A DNA stretch of 16,962 nt from an uncultured Altererythrobacter sp. Lineage in GTDB: Bacteria; Pseudomonadota; Alphaproteobacteria; Sphingomonadales; Sphingomonadaceae. Numbering within the stretch: the first letter of the stretch is position 1; each line of letters opens with the position of its first letter. The stretch lies in the NCBI GenBank assembly GCA_946886175.1, contig CAMPIA010000007.1, forward strand, positions 1 through 16,962, given 5' to 3'. Below the pieces are notes generated by a model, which had not been told where the DNA came from, made no database searches, and saw only the letters and a program-made list of their open reading frames with translations. The translations under genes and the position numbers were made by a program. Positions 6,598 to 14,424 of the stretch are shown here, one piece after another.

Positions 6598-9375
6598 TTC
6601 GCCCTCGATGTCGTCGTCCGAGTGCGGCGTCGTCTCGGGAGCGGTTTCGACGCTGCCGCGCCCCGCCATTTCCTCGACGATCGCTTCCTCGGCCTCGTTC
6701 TCGGGATCGGGTTCCTCGTCGAGCCGCACCGCGCTGACGATCTGCTCGCCTTCCGCGACCTTGAACAGCCGCACCCCGGCCGAGCCGCGCCCGATCACGC
6801 GCAGGCTGTCGAGCCCGATGCGGATCAGCTTGGCCTGATCGGTCACGAGCATCAGCTGATCGCGCTGCGTGGCGTTGAAGCTCGCGACGACCGGCCCGTT
6901 GCGCTTGATGTTGTCGATGTTGAGGATGCCCTGGCCGCCGCGTCCAATGCGGCGATATTCGTAGGCCGAGGAGAGCTTGCCGTAGCCGTTGGCGCAGATC
7001 GTCAGGATGAACTGTTCGTTCTCGGCAAGCTCTTCGAACCGATCGTCCGCCAGTTCCGGCTCGCCTTCCTTGTCGCCTTTCCAGGCGGCGAAACGCAGGT
7101 ATTGCTCGCGCTCCTCAGCGTCGGTGCCCACGCGGTGGAGGATCGAGAGCGAGACGACCTCGTCGTCGCCCTTGAGGTTCATACCGCGCACGCCGGTCGA
7201 GGTGCGGCTGGTGAACTCGCGCACGTCGTTGCCTGCGAAGCGGATCGCCTTGCCGTTGCGGCTCGCGAGCAGCACATCGTCGTTCGCGTCGAGCAGCGCG
7301 ACGCCGATCAGGCGATCGTCGCTGCCTTCCTCGAACCGCATCGCGTATTTGCCGTTCGAGGGAATGTTGGCGAACGCATCCATCGAATTGCGGCGCACGC
7401 TGCCCTTGGCGGTGGCGAATACGACCGAAAGCGCGCCCCAGCTCCCCTCGTCCTCGGGTAGAGGCAGGACGGTGCGGATCGTCTCGCCATCGTCGAGCGC
7501 GGGGAGCAGATTGACGATCGGCCGCCCGCGCGTGGCCGGGCCGCCTTCGGGCAGCTTCCACACCTTGAGACGATAGACCTTGCCGGAGGTCGAGAAGAAC
7601 AGCACGGGGTTGTGCGTCGAGGTGACGAACATCTCCATCACCGCGTCCTCTTCCTTGGTTGCCATGCCGGCGCGGCCCTTGCCGCCGCGATGCTGCGCAC
7701 GGAAGGTCGAGAGGGGGGTGCGCTTGATGTAGCCGCCCATGGTGACGGTCACGACCATCTCGTCGCGCTCGATCAGGTCTTCGTCCTCGATCCCGTCCCA
7801 CGCGGGCGCGATATCGGACAGGCGCGGGGTGGCGTAGAGCTCGCGAATCTCGGCCAGCTCGTCGCGCATCACGCCGTAGAGTTTCGCCCGGTCGGCGAGG
7901 ATCGAGAGATACTCCTCGATCGCGATCGAAAGCTCCTGGAGCTCGCCGCCGATCTCGTCGCGGCCGAGCGCGGTCAGGCGGTGGAGGCGCAAGTCGAGGA
8001 TCGCCTTCACCTGCCGTTCGCTGAGGCGATAGGTGCCGCCCTGCTGCTCGGCGTCGGGCTCGATCGCCTCGACCAGGCGGATGTACTGCGCGATGTCGCC
8101 GATCGGCCATTCCTTCACGAGCAGCTTGGCGCGCGCGGCGGCCGGGTTCGGCGAACCGCGCACCATGGTCACGACCTCGTCGAGGTTCGAAACCGCAACC
8201 ACCAGACCGAGCAAGATATGCGCCCGCTCGCGCGCCTTGTTCAGCTCGAACTTGGTCCGGCGGGTGATGACCTGCTCGCGGAACGTGATGAACGCCTGGA
8301 TGAAGTCGCGCAGCGTGAGGACTTCGGGCCGTCCGCCGCGGATCGCGAGCATGTTGGCCGGGAAGCTTGCCTGCGCAGGCGTGAAGCGCCAGATCTGGTT
8401 GAGCACGACTTCGGGCGAGGCGTCGCGCTTGAGGTCGACGACCATGCGCACGCCCTCGCGGCTCGATTCGTCGCGAATGTCCGCGATCCCCTCGATCCGC
8501 TTGTCCTTGGCCGCTTCGGCGATCTTCTCGACCAGCCCGGATTTGCCGACCTGGTAGGGGATCGAGGTGAGCACGATCGACTGACGGTCCCCGCGCGAGC
8601 TCTCGATCGTGTGCCGGCAGCGCATGAGAATCGAACCGCGCCCGGTGGTGTAGGCGGCCTTGGCGCCCGACTGGCCGAGGATCAGCGGCGCGGTCGGAAA
8701 GTCGGGCCCCGGAATGATCTCGTACAGTTCCTCGTTGGTGATCCCGGGATTGTCGATGAAGGCGAAGCAGCCATCGATCACTTCGCCGAGGTTGTGCGGC
8801 GGAATGTTGGTGGCCATGCCCACCGCGATGCCGCCCGCGCCGTTCACCAGCAGATTGGGGAAGCGCGCGGGGAGCACGGTGGGCTCACGCCGCGAACCGT
8901 CGTAGTTGTCGGCGAAGTCGACCGTATCCTTGTCGAGATCGTCGAGCAGGCTGTTGGCGACCCGGGCAAGTCGCGCCTCGGTGTATCGCATCGAAGCCGG
9001 CGGATCGGGGTCCATCGAGCCGAAGTTGCCCTGGCCGTCGACCAGCGGCACGCGCATCGACCAGTTCTGCGTCATCCGCGCGAGCGCGTCGTAGATCGCG
9101 CTGTCGCCGTGCGGGTGATAGTTGCCCATCACGTCGCCGACGATCTTGGCGCTCTTGCGGTAGGGCCGCCCGGCGACGAAGCCGCCTTCCTGGCTGGCGA
9201 AGAGGATGCGGCGGTGGACCGGCTTGAGGCCGTCGCGCACATCGGGCAGCGCGCGGCTCACGATCACGCTCATCGCGTAATCGAGGTAGCTCGTCTTCAT
9301 TTCGTCGACGATGTCGACCCGGTCGAAGTCGCCCATCGGGGAGGGCGGGGCAAGTGTATCGGTATCGTCGCTCAA
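6583..9375 (-). CDS. gyrA: DNA gyrase subunit A
   Basis: GyrA cuts and rejoins DNA in the A2B2 gyrase that introduces negative supercoils. The 930-residue product has the N-terminal breakage-reunion domain with [10 protein letters not shown]. Here Ser92 and Asp96 align with E. coli Ser83 and Asp87, so the quinolone-resistance region is wild type. The catalytic Tyr131 is in MRYTEARL. A GyrA box, QHRGGKG, opens the C-terminal DNA-wrapping domain. That domain carries an extra stretch of about 40 residues (746-788) relative to E. coli and ends in a long acidic tail. The start is TTG at 9375, preceded in frame by a stop and by AGAAG; ATG at residue 14 (9336) lacks a visible SD. It is divergent from the repeat-protein gene. 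Confidence 0.97.
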   Translation of the reverse strand: MSDDTDTLAPPSPMGDFDRVDIVDEMKTSYLDYAMSVIVSRALPDVRDGLKPVHRRILFASQEGGFVAGRPYRKSAKIVGDVMGNYHPHGDSAIYDALARMTQNWSMRVPLVDGQGNFGSMDPDPPASMRYTEARLARVANSLLDDLDKDTVDFADNYDGSRREPTVLPARFPNLLVNGAGGIAVGMATNIPPHNLGEVIDGCFAFIDNPGITNEELYEIIPGPDFPTAPLILGQSGAKAAYTTGRGSILMRCRHTIESSRGDRQSIVLTSIPYQVGKSGLVEKIAEAAKDKRIEGIADIRDESSREGVRMVVDLKRDASPEVVLNQIWRFTPAQASFPANMLAIRGGRPEVLTLRDFIQAFITFREQVITRRTKFELNKARERAHILLGLVVAVSNLDEVVTMVRGSPNPAAARAKLLVKEWPIGDIAQYIRLVEAIEPDAEQQGGTYRLSERQVKAILDLRLHRLTALGRDEIGGELQELSIAIEEYLSILADRAKLYGVMRDELAEIRELYATPRLSDIAPAWDGIEDEDLIERDEMVVTVTMGGYIKRTPLSTFRAQHRGGKGRAGMATKEEDAVMEMFVTSTHNPVLFFSTSGKVYRLKVWKLPEGGPATRGRPIVNLLPALDDGETIRTVLPLPEDEGSWGALSVVFATAKGSVRRNSMDAFANIPSNGKYAMRFEEGSDDRLIGVALLDANDDVLLASRNGKAIRFAGNDVREFTSRTSTGVRGMNLKGDDEVVSLSILHRVGTDAEEREQYLRFAAWKGDKEGEPELADDRFEELAENEQFILTICANGYGKLSSAYEYRRIGRGGQGILNIDNIKRNGPVVASFNATQRDQLMLVTDQAKLIRIGLDSLRVIGRGSAGVRLFKVAEGEQIVSAVRLDEEPDPENEAEEAIVEEMAGRGSVETAPETTPHSDDDIEGEPGGE

Positions 9376-9483
9376 CGGACTTCTTTTCTATGCGTTCGGT
9401 TGCTTGGGATCCGGCGCAAAGCCTAGGCCGGAAGGCTGGGAATCACCACCTGAATGCGTCGCAGATGGGGGTTGTCCGGCGCT

Positions 9484-9492
9484 TTTTCCACA
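9484..9492 (+). promoter_or_regulatory. DnaA-box-like site TTTTCCACA
   Basis: The nonamer fits the relaxed DnaA consensus TTWTNCACA. A single site near gyrA could tie its expression to DnaA, but one relaxed nonamer is weak evidence and there is no cluster that would suggest an origin. Confidence 0.2.
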
Positions 9493-9532
9493 TTTCCGGG
9501 CGACGCGACCGCCGATGCTCGCCGAACAGCGC

Positions 9533-9547
9533 GTTCAAAGGCCGTTC
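9533..9547 (+). promoter_or_regulatory. LexA-like operator GTTC-N7-GTTC between gyrA and repeat gene
   Basis: GTTC-AAAGGCC-GTTC is an exact match to the alphaproteobacterial LexA direct repeat. A GAAC at 9524-9527 upstream adds an inverted half-site. It lies 126 nt before the repeat-protein ATG and 158 nt before the gyrA start, so it could serve either promoter. The spacer is not AT-rich, which lowers confidence. Confidence 0.35.
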
Positions 9548-9566
9548 AGCACGATTTCCCCACAAG

Positions 9567-9578
9567 CGATTGCAATCG
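9567..9578. promoter_or_regulatory. Perfect 12-bp palindrome CGATTGCAATCG
   Basis: This fully symmetric 12-mer lies 95 nt upstream of the repeat-protein ATG. Such symmetry fits a homodimeric regulator, but no specific regulator is recognised. Confidence 0.3.
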
Positions 9579-9672
9579 GCGGTACGAGACGGCACTAGCG
9601 CGCCCGTCGCTCGTTTCCCGCCTGGATAGCTCAGCCTACATGGCGTCGTATTTTGCAATGGGAGATACCCAA

Positions 9673-11025
9673 ATGTTGTCTTTTGCCCGCAATCCGCAGC
9701 CGCGCACCAAACGGTTCGGCTCGCATTTCGCGCTCGCGATCGCGCTCGTTTCCGGCGCGGCGCTCGCCGCGCCCGCCTACGCCCAGGACGATGACGAGGA
9801 AGCGCAAGCAGCGCCGAAGAAGGATTATTCGAAGGGCTTCGTCGAGGTCTATCAACCGTTCGCCGCGCGCCTCGAGGCGAAGGAAGATCCGGCCACGCTC
9901 AAGGCCGCCATCCCCGCACTGGTCGCGGCGGCGCAGACCGGAGACGACAAGTTCGTCGCCGGCCAGGCGATCTATTCGATCGGTTTTCGCAGCGAGGATC
10001 TGGCGCTCCAGCGCCAGGGTCTCGACATGATGCTTGACAGCGGCGGCACGCCCGCGGATCAGTATGGCCGCAACCTGTTCGCCGCCGGCCAGTTGGCCTA
10101 CAACGCCCAGGACTGGGCGCAGGCGCGCGCCCGTTTCGCGCAGGCGATCGAAGCCGGCTACAACGTCAAGGATGCGGTCGGGCTGACGGCGGAATCCTAT
10201 TTCGCCGAAGAGAACTACGCCGCCGGCCTGAAATACCTGAAGGATGGCATCCAGGCGCAGGTCGCAGCCGGCCAGCCGGTCGACGAGGCGTGGATCCAGC
10301 GCGGTTTCGCCATGGCCTACAACAATCAACTGGTCGACGAAGCCGCCGAGTTCAGCAAGCTCTACATCGTGCACTTCCCCTCGAGCGACGTCTGGGGTGA
10401 TGCGATTGCGGTGCAGCGCAGCTTCTACGACTACGACGATCAGGCGCTGCTCGATGTGATGCGGCTCGCGGAACGGACCGACAGCCTGCGCACGCAGCGC
10501 GACTACATCGATTACATCTCGTTCGCCGATGCGCGTCGTCTGCCGGGCGAGGTCAGCCGGATCGTGGCTGCGGGTCTGGCCGCGAACCTGCTCAACACCA
10601 GCGACGTGCTGGTCACCGAGGCGAAGACGACCAGCGAAGCCCAGGCAAAGTCGGCCCGGGCCGACCTGCCTGCGCTCGAAGCCGATGCTCGGGCTGCGGG
10701 CGGCGCCGCGATCGATGCGATGGCCGCGGGCGATCTCTACCTGAACTTCGAACAGGCGGCGAAGGCCGAGGAAATGTACGAGCTCGCGCTGACCCGGTCC
10801 GGCGTCGATACCGGCCGCGCGCTCACGCGCCTAGGCATCGCGCAGGTCGATCAAGGCCAGTTCGCCGCGGCCCAGGCGACATTCGCCAAGGTTCAGGGCG
10901 TGCGCGCTCCGATCGCCGAGCTGTGGGGCCTTTATGCCGCGGCGCAGGCTTCGGGTGGCGCCACGGCTGCGCCTGCCGCTCCTGCGACCGAACCCGCCGC
11001 ACCGGCGGAGGCGCCCGCCCGGTAA
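9673..11025 (+). CDS. Exported TPR-like repeat protein of unknown function
   Basis: This 450-residue protein has a typical Sec signal peptide: basic residues, a hydrophobic core at about 19-33, and probable cleavage after APAYA near residue 37. The mature part begins with an acidic stretch. It is made of Ala-rich helical segments in TPR-like pairs, for example the regions with AGQLAYNAQDWAQARARFAQAI and MYELALTRSG...RLGIAQVDQGQFAAAQATF. It ends in an Ala/Pro-rich tail. It probably acts as a periplasmic scaffold or binding protein, but no catalytic motif is visible and I do not recognise a named family. The ATG at 9673 is chosen for the GGGAG at 9660-9664 eight bases upstream; an ATG at 9658 overlaps that site. 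A strong terminator follows the stop. Confidence 0.85.
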   Translation: MLSFARNPQPRTKRFGSHFALAIALVSGAALAAPAYAQDDDEEAQAAPKKDYSKGFVEVYQPFAARLEAKEDPATLKAAIPALVAAAQTGDDKFVAGQAIYSIGFRSEDLALQRQGLDMMLDSGGTPADQYGRNLFAAGQLAYNAQDWAQARARFAQAIEAGYNVKDAVGLTAESYFAEENYAAGLKYLKDGIQAQVAAGQPVDEAWIQRGFAMAYNNQLVDEAAEFSKLYIVHFPSSDVWGDAIAVQRSFYDYDDQALLDVMRLAERTDSLRTQRDYIDYISFADARRLPGEVSRIVAAGLAANLLNTSDVLVTEAKTTSEAQAKSARADLPALEADARAAGGAAIDAMAAGDLYLNFEQAAKAEEMYELALTRSGVDTGRALTRLGIAQVDQGQFAAAQATFAKVQGVRAPIAELWGLYAAAQASGGATAAPAAPATEPAAPAEAPAR

Positions 11026-11048
11026 TCCCGGCGGTTTTGATGAATACG

Positions 11049-11081
11049 AAAGGCGCGGGCTTGGGCCCGCGCCTTTTTTTT
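11049..11081 (+). terminator. Intrinsic terminator of the repeat-protein gene
   Basis: AAAGGCGCGGGC and GCCCGCGCCTTT form a perfect 12-bp stem with a TTGG loop, followed by eight T residues in all (11074-11081). It lies 24 nt after the stop at 11025. On the minus strand the hairpin lacks a long U-tract, so it would only weakly end transcription of the converging NYN gene. Confidence 0.92.
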
Positions 11082-11085
11082 GGGT

Positions 11086-11814
11086 TCAGCGCAGGCGCTT
11101 GACCCAGACGTTCCCGCCTTCGCGGCGCTCGGTGGCGAAGTTGGGGATCGCCTCGATGAGGTCGATCAACCGCGCGTAGCCATAGTTGCGCGTATCGAAG
11201 CTCGAACGGTTGCCGGCGCGCTGGCCGATCTCGGATACCTTGGCGAAACCTTTTTCATCGCGCTTGCTGGCGTTGTAGGCTTCGAACAGCAGGTGGAGCA
11301 TTTCATCGTCCAGCTTGCTCTTCACGCTGGTCGCCGCCTTCGAGCCGTTGGCGCGCTCCTCCTTTTCAGCGCGGATCAGCGCCTCGACGTCGATGTAGCG
11401 GGTGCATGCCTGGCGGAAGGCTTCGGGCGTCTTGGCGCTGCCGAAGCCGTAGACCGGGTGGCCATCCTGCCGGATGCGCATCGCGAGCGGCATGAAGTCG
11501 CTGTCCGAGCTCATGATCCCGAACCCGTGGACCCGCCCGCGATACATCAGGTCCATCGCGTCGATCGTCATCTTCATGTCGGTCGCGTTCTTGCCGCGCG
11601 TCAGGTCGAACTGCTGCTGCGGCTCGATGCCGTAGCGATGCACGAGGTCGGCCCAGCTCTTGAGCGCGGGCTTGCGCCAGTTGCCGTAGGCGCGGCGGAT
11701 GTTGACCTGCCCCAGTTCCGCGAGGACCGTGAGCACCGGATCGATGCCTGCGGGGCTCGCGTTATCGGAATCGATCAGGAGGGCGATGTTGCGGTGCTGA
11801 AGCTCGTCGGACAT
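11086..11814 (-). CDS. NYN-domain (LabA/DUF88-like) protein with OST-HTH/LOTUS domain
   Basis: This 242-residue protein is a probable RNA-binding or RNA-cleaving protein of the cytoplasm. Residues 8-147 form a PIN-like NYN domain with the acidic residues expected at the metal site: LLIDSDN (Asp15, Asp17), ATDMKM (Asp79) and SSDSDF (Asp104, Asp106). After a charged linker, residues 165-242 look like an OST-HTH/LOTUS domain, with KVSEIGQRAG, FDTRNYGYARLIDLIE and a GGNVWVKRL end. The pairing is common in bacterial DUF88 proteins; their targets are mostly unknown. The ATG at 11814 lacks a strong SD. The carbonic anhydrase gene is 40 nt upstream on the same strand, so the two may be co-transcribed. 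Confidence 0.88.
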   Translation of the reverse strand: MSDELQHRNIALLIDSDNASPAGIDPVLTVLAELGQVNIRRAYGNWRKPALKSWADLVHRYGIEPQQQFDLTRGKNATDMKMTIDAMDLMYRGRVHGFGIMSSDSDFMPLAMRIRQDGHPVYGFGSAKTPEAFRQACTRYIDVEALIRAEKEERANGSKAATSVKSKLDDEMLHLLFEAYNASKRDEKGFAKVSEIGQRAGNRSSFDTRNYGYARLIDLIEAIPNFATERREGGNVWVKRLR

Positions 11815-11854
11815 GGGCGGCTACATGGACCGGCCGACCCGGCGCGGCAAGTGC

Positions 11855-12493
11855 TTACTCGGCCGGGTGAAACTCGCCGCCGTGCTCGTCGAGCAGGTGC
11901 AGCGCGCCGTCCGAAATCGCGAAGAACGCGCCGTGCAGCGCGAGCGAGCCGTTCGCTTCCCTTTCCTGCACGCAGGGGAACGTGCGCAGGTTGGCGAGGC
12001 TGACCTTGACCGCGGCGTGCTCCATCGCGCGTTCGGCCTCGCGCCCCTCGGTGCCGAGGCGCGCGGCGATCGGATCGCGCACCTCGTCGAGCATGGCGAT
12101 CCAGTTCGCGACGAAGCCGCCCTTGCCCGGCTCGTTGCCGTGCAGGTCCTTCGTCAGCGCGGCCTTGCACCCGCCGCAGAGGCCATGGCCCATGACGACG
12201 ATTTCGCGCACGTCGAGAAATTGCACCGCGAATTCGAGTGCGGCGGAAACCCCGTGGTTGCCCGGCGTGGTCTCGAACGGTGGCACCATTGCGGCGATGT
12301 TGCGCACGACGAAGAGCTCGCCCGGGCCGGCATCGAAGATCTGCGCCGGATCGACCCGGCTGTCGGAACAGGCGATGACCATCACCTGCGGTGCTTGCCC
12401 TTCGGCCAGTTCGCTCCAGCGCTCGCGCTCGGTGGACCAGGCGCGCTCGCGGAAGTTGCGGTAGCCGGCGATCATGTCTGCGAAGCTCTTCAT
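11855..12493 (-). CDS. Beta-class carbonic anhydrase
   Basis: This enzyme interconverts CO2 and bicarbonate in the cytoplasm, supplying bicarbonate for carboxylases. The 212-residue protein has the zinc site of the beta class: C42-x-D44-x-R46 in ACSDSRVDP, then H103 and C106 in GHGLCGGC. Further family blocks are VVRNIAAMVPP (62-72) and NHGVSAALEFAV (79-90). Length is typical. The frame is open further upstream, but the ATG at 12493 is supported by GGAG six bases before it and begins where family homology begins. It is divergent from lipA and is followed by the NYN gene. Confidence 0.94.
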   Translation of the reverse strand: MKSFADMIAGYRNFRERAWSTERERWSELAEGQAPQVMVIACSDSRVDPAQIFDAGPGELFVVRNIAAMVPPFETTPGNHGVSAALEFAVQFLDVREIVVMGHGLCGGCKAALTKDLHGNEPGKGGFVANWIAMLDEVRDPIAARLGTEGREAERAMEHAAVKVSLANLRTFPCVQEREANGSLALHGAFFAISDGALHLLDEHGGEFHPAE

Positions 12494-12558
12494 GCGCGCT
12501 CCAATGCCGCGCCGGGAAAGGACTGGCAAGAGCGGGGTCGCGCGATTAGATGGGCCGC

Positions 12559-13500
12559 ATGAACGACCTCTCCACAGCACCCGCGCCGGAAGGCGCGCGC
12601 CCCGAACGGCAGCGCAAGCCCGACTGGATTCGCGTGAAGGCGCCCGTCAGCAAGGGCTACCACGAGACGCGCCAGTTGATGCGCGAACTCAACCTCAACA
12701 CGGTGTGCGAGGAAGCGGCTTGCCCGAACATCGGCGAATGCTGGACCAAGAAGCACGCCACGGTGATGATTCTGGGCGACGTGTGCACCCGCGCCTGCGC
12801 GTTCTGCAACGTCAAGACCGGCATGCCGCGCATGGTCGATCCGATGGAGCCGGAGAACGTGGCGATCGCGGCGGGCCAGATGGGCCTGAAGCATATCGTC
12901 ATCACCAGCGTCGACCGCGACGATCTGCCGGACGGCGGCGCGAGCCAGTTCGTCAAGGTGATCCAGGCGCTGCGCCGCGAGACGCCCGACACTACGATCG
13001 AGATCCTGACCCCCGATTTCCGCAACAAGATGCGCCCCGCGGTCGAGGCGATTTGTGAAGCCGGGCCCGACGTTTACAACCACAACCTCGAAACCGTGCC
13101 GCGGCTCTACCCGACCATTCGGCCCGGCGCGCGCTACTATGCGTCGCTGCGCCTGCTTGAAGAGGTCAAGGCGCACGATCCGCTGATCTTCACCAAGTCG
13201 GGCGTGATGCTCGGCCTGGGTGAACAGCGCCTCGAAGTGCATCAGGTGATGGACGACATGCGCAGCGCCGATGTCGACTTCATCACCATGGGGCAGTACC
13301 TCCAGCCCACGCCGCGGCACGCGAAAGTCGAAGATTTCGTGACCCCGAAAGCCTTCGCCGCCTACGGCTCGATCGCGCGCGCCAAGGGCTTTCTCCAGGT
13401 CGCTTCTAGCCCGCTTACCCGATCGAGCTACCATGCGGGTGACGATTTCGCCGAGATGAAGGCCGCGCGCGAGGCAAAATTCGCCAAGCAGAAGGCCTGA
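12559..13500 (+). CDS. lipA: Lipoyl synthase
   Basis: LipA is a radical-SAM enzyme that inserts two sulfurs into octanoyl groups on the E2 subunits of 2-oxoacid dehydrogenases and on GcvH. The 313-residue protein has both iron-sulfur sites: the auxiliary cluster C50-x4-C55-x5-C61 ([12 protein letters not shown]) and the radical-SAM C76-x3-C80-x2-C83 (CTRACAFC). The C-terminal RSSYHAGD supplies the conserved Ser ligand. I chose the ATG at 12559 (MNDLS); an in-frame ATG three codons upstream at 12550 is equally possible, as neither has a clear SD. The stop overlaps the next start by one base (TGATG), so the two genes are probably coupled. Confidence 0.96.
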   Translation: MNDLSTAPAPEGARPERQRKPDWIRVKAPVSKGYHETRQLMRELNLNTVCEEAACPNIGECWTKKHATVMILGDVCTRACAFCNVKTGMPRMVDPMEPENVAIAAGQMGLKHIVITSVDRDDLPDGGASQFVKVIQALRRETPDTTIEILTPDFRNKMRPAVEAICEAGPDVYNHNLETVPRLYPTIRPGARYYASLRLLEEVKAHDPLIFTKSGVMLGLGEQRLEVHQVMDDMRSADVDFITMGQYLQPTPRHAKVEDFVTPKAFAAYGSIARAKGFLQVASSPLTRSSYHAGDDFAEMKAAREAKFAKQKA

Positions 13501-13961
13501 TGCCAGGCATTCGCGAAAGCCGCACGGTCCCGTACAGCGCCGAGCAGATGTTCGACCTCGTGGCCGATGTCGCGCGCTACAAGGAATTCCTGCCCTGGGT
13601 GATCGCGACGCGCGTACGGTCTGACAGTGAGACCGAGATGATCGCCGACATGGTGGTGGGCTTCAAGAGCTTCCGCGAGAGCTTCACCTCGCGCGTGACC
13701 AAGCGCCGGCCCGAGATGATCGATGTGATTTACGTCGACGGGCCGCTGCGCGACCTCGATAACGAATGGCATTTCGCCGATTTGCCCGACGGCGGATGCC
13801 GGATCGACTTCTCGGTCGAGTTCACGTTCAAGAACCGCATGTTCGAAGCCATCGCAGGGCAGTATTTCGACCGCGCATTCCGCAAGCTGGTTTCGGCGTT
13901 CGAAGCGCGCGCGGAAGAACTCTACGGGAGCAGCAACTCGAGCGCGCAGAGCGTCGCCTGA
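13500..13961 (+). CDS. RatA/COQ10-like START-domain protein
   Basis: This 153-residue protein belongs to the polyketide-cyclase/START superfamily shared by mitochondrial Coq10 and bacterial RatA. Visible blocks are SAEQMFDLVADVARYKEFLPW (about 13-33), GFKSFRESFTSRV (54-66), VDGPLRDLDNEWHF (79-92) and the long C-terminal helix QYFDRAFRKLVSAFEARAEEL. In alphaproteobacteria a Coq10-like role, binding ubiquinone for respiration, is more plausible than the toxin role described for E. coli RatA, but the sequence cannot decide. It starts in a TGATG overlap with lipA. Its last 40 bases overlap the converging pncC-like gene. Confidence 0.9.
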   Translation: MPGIRESRTVPYSAEQMFDLVADVARYKEFLPWVIATRVRSDSETEMIADMVVGFKSFRESFTSRVTKRRPEMIDVIYVDGPLRDLDNEWHFADLPDGGCRIDFSVEFTFKNRMFEAIAGQYFDRAFRKLVSAFEARAEELYGSSNSSAQSVA

Positions 13962-14422
13962 CGGCGGATTTCGGCGCGGGTCTTGCCGTCGAAGGTGCGC
14001 AGTTCGCCTTCGGGCTCGCCGTCCTCGCCGCGCACGACCCGTGCGAACACGACCGTGCCGACCGGCTTGAGGTCGGTCCCGCCGTCGGGCCCGGCAATCC
14101 CGCTGATCGCGACCGCGACATCCGCCGGGCTGCGCTCGATCGCACCGCTCGCCATTGCCCAGACGCAGGCGATCGACACCGCGCCGAAGGTCTCGATGAT
14201 CTCGCCCGAGACGCCGAGCATCTCCATCTTGGCCTCGTTCGAATAAGTCACGAACCCGCGATCGAGAACTTTCGACGAGCCCGGAATTTCGGTCAGCGCT
14301 GCGGCGACGAGACCGCCGGTGCAGCTTTCGGCGACCGCGACGCGGCGCGAGATGGCGAGGTTTTCCTCGACCACCCGGCGCGCAAGCGCCTCGATGTCAT
14401 CGCACAGGAGCGCGCCGGCCAC
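13922..14422 (-). CDS. pncC: CinA C-terminal-type amidohydrolase (PncC-like)
   Basis: This is a probable nicotinamide-nucleotide amidohydrolase, converting NMN to nicotinate mononucleotide in pyridine salvage. The 166-residue protein is the CinA C-terminal domain alone. It has AESCTGGLVAAALTEIPGSS (31-50, Ser33), VTYSNEAK (58-65, Tyr60 and Lys65), FGAVS (79-83) and SGIAGPDGGT (107-116). The N-terminal molybdopterin-like CinA domain is absent, as in other stand-alone forms. The frame stays open upstream to 14563, but that part would overlap the previous gene. GTG at 14422, two bases after that gene's TAG, gives a protein of family length. It is the last gene of the ispDF set and runs 40 bp into the converging RatA-like gene. 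Confidence 0.88.
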   Translation of the reverse strand: MAGALLCDDIEALARRVVEENLAISRRVAVAESCTGGLVAAALTEIPGSSKVLDRGFVTYSNEAKMEMLGVSGEIIETFGAVSIACVWAMASGAIERSPADVAVAISGIAGPDGGTDLKPVGTVVFARVVRGEDGEPEGELRTFDGKTRAEIRRQATLCALELLLP

Positions 14423-14424
14423 GG

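Larger units (their letters stand above)
9376..9672. other. Intergenic region between gyrA and exported repeat-protein gene
   Basis: This 297-bp divergent region holds no convincing gene; ORFs crossing it look like shadows. It should contain promoters for both flanking genes, but I see no good -35/-10 pair for either. Visible elements are a small hairpin (AGCCT 9420-9424 with AGGCT 9433-9437), a DnaA-box-like site, a LexA-like box preceded by a GAAC inverted half-site, a perfect 12-bp palindrome, and a GGGAG ribosome site at 9660-9664. Confidence 0.7.

Noticed and set aside
7612..9426. 604-aa plus-strand open frame antisense to gyrA
   Set aside because: It is a shadow frame mirroring gyrA codons, with no recognisable domains or ribosome site.
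9621..9660. tRNA-like D-arm (GGATAGCTCAG) upstream of the repeat-protein gene
   Set aside because: No anticodon arm, T-arm or acceptor pairing follows within tRNA length; the next bases are the ribosome site and start of the coding sequence.
9376..9672. Replication origin suggested by a DnaA-like site near gyrA
   Set aside because: Only one relaxed DnaA nonamer is seen, with no AT-rich unwinding element and no dnaA, dnaN or hemE-type neighbour.
13500..13961. Toxin-antitoxin module suggested by RatA similarity
   Set aside because: No antitoxin-like partner (RatB) is adjacent; the lipA coupling and START fold favour a Coq10-like housekeeping role.
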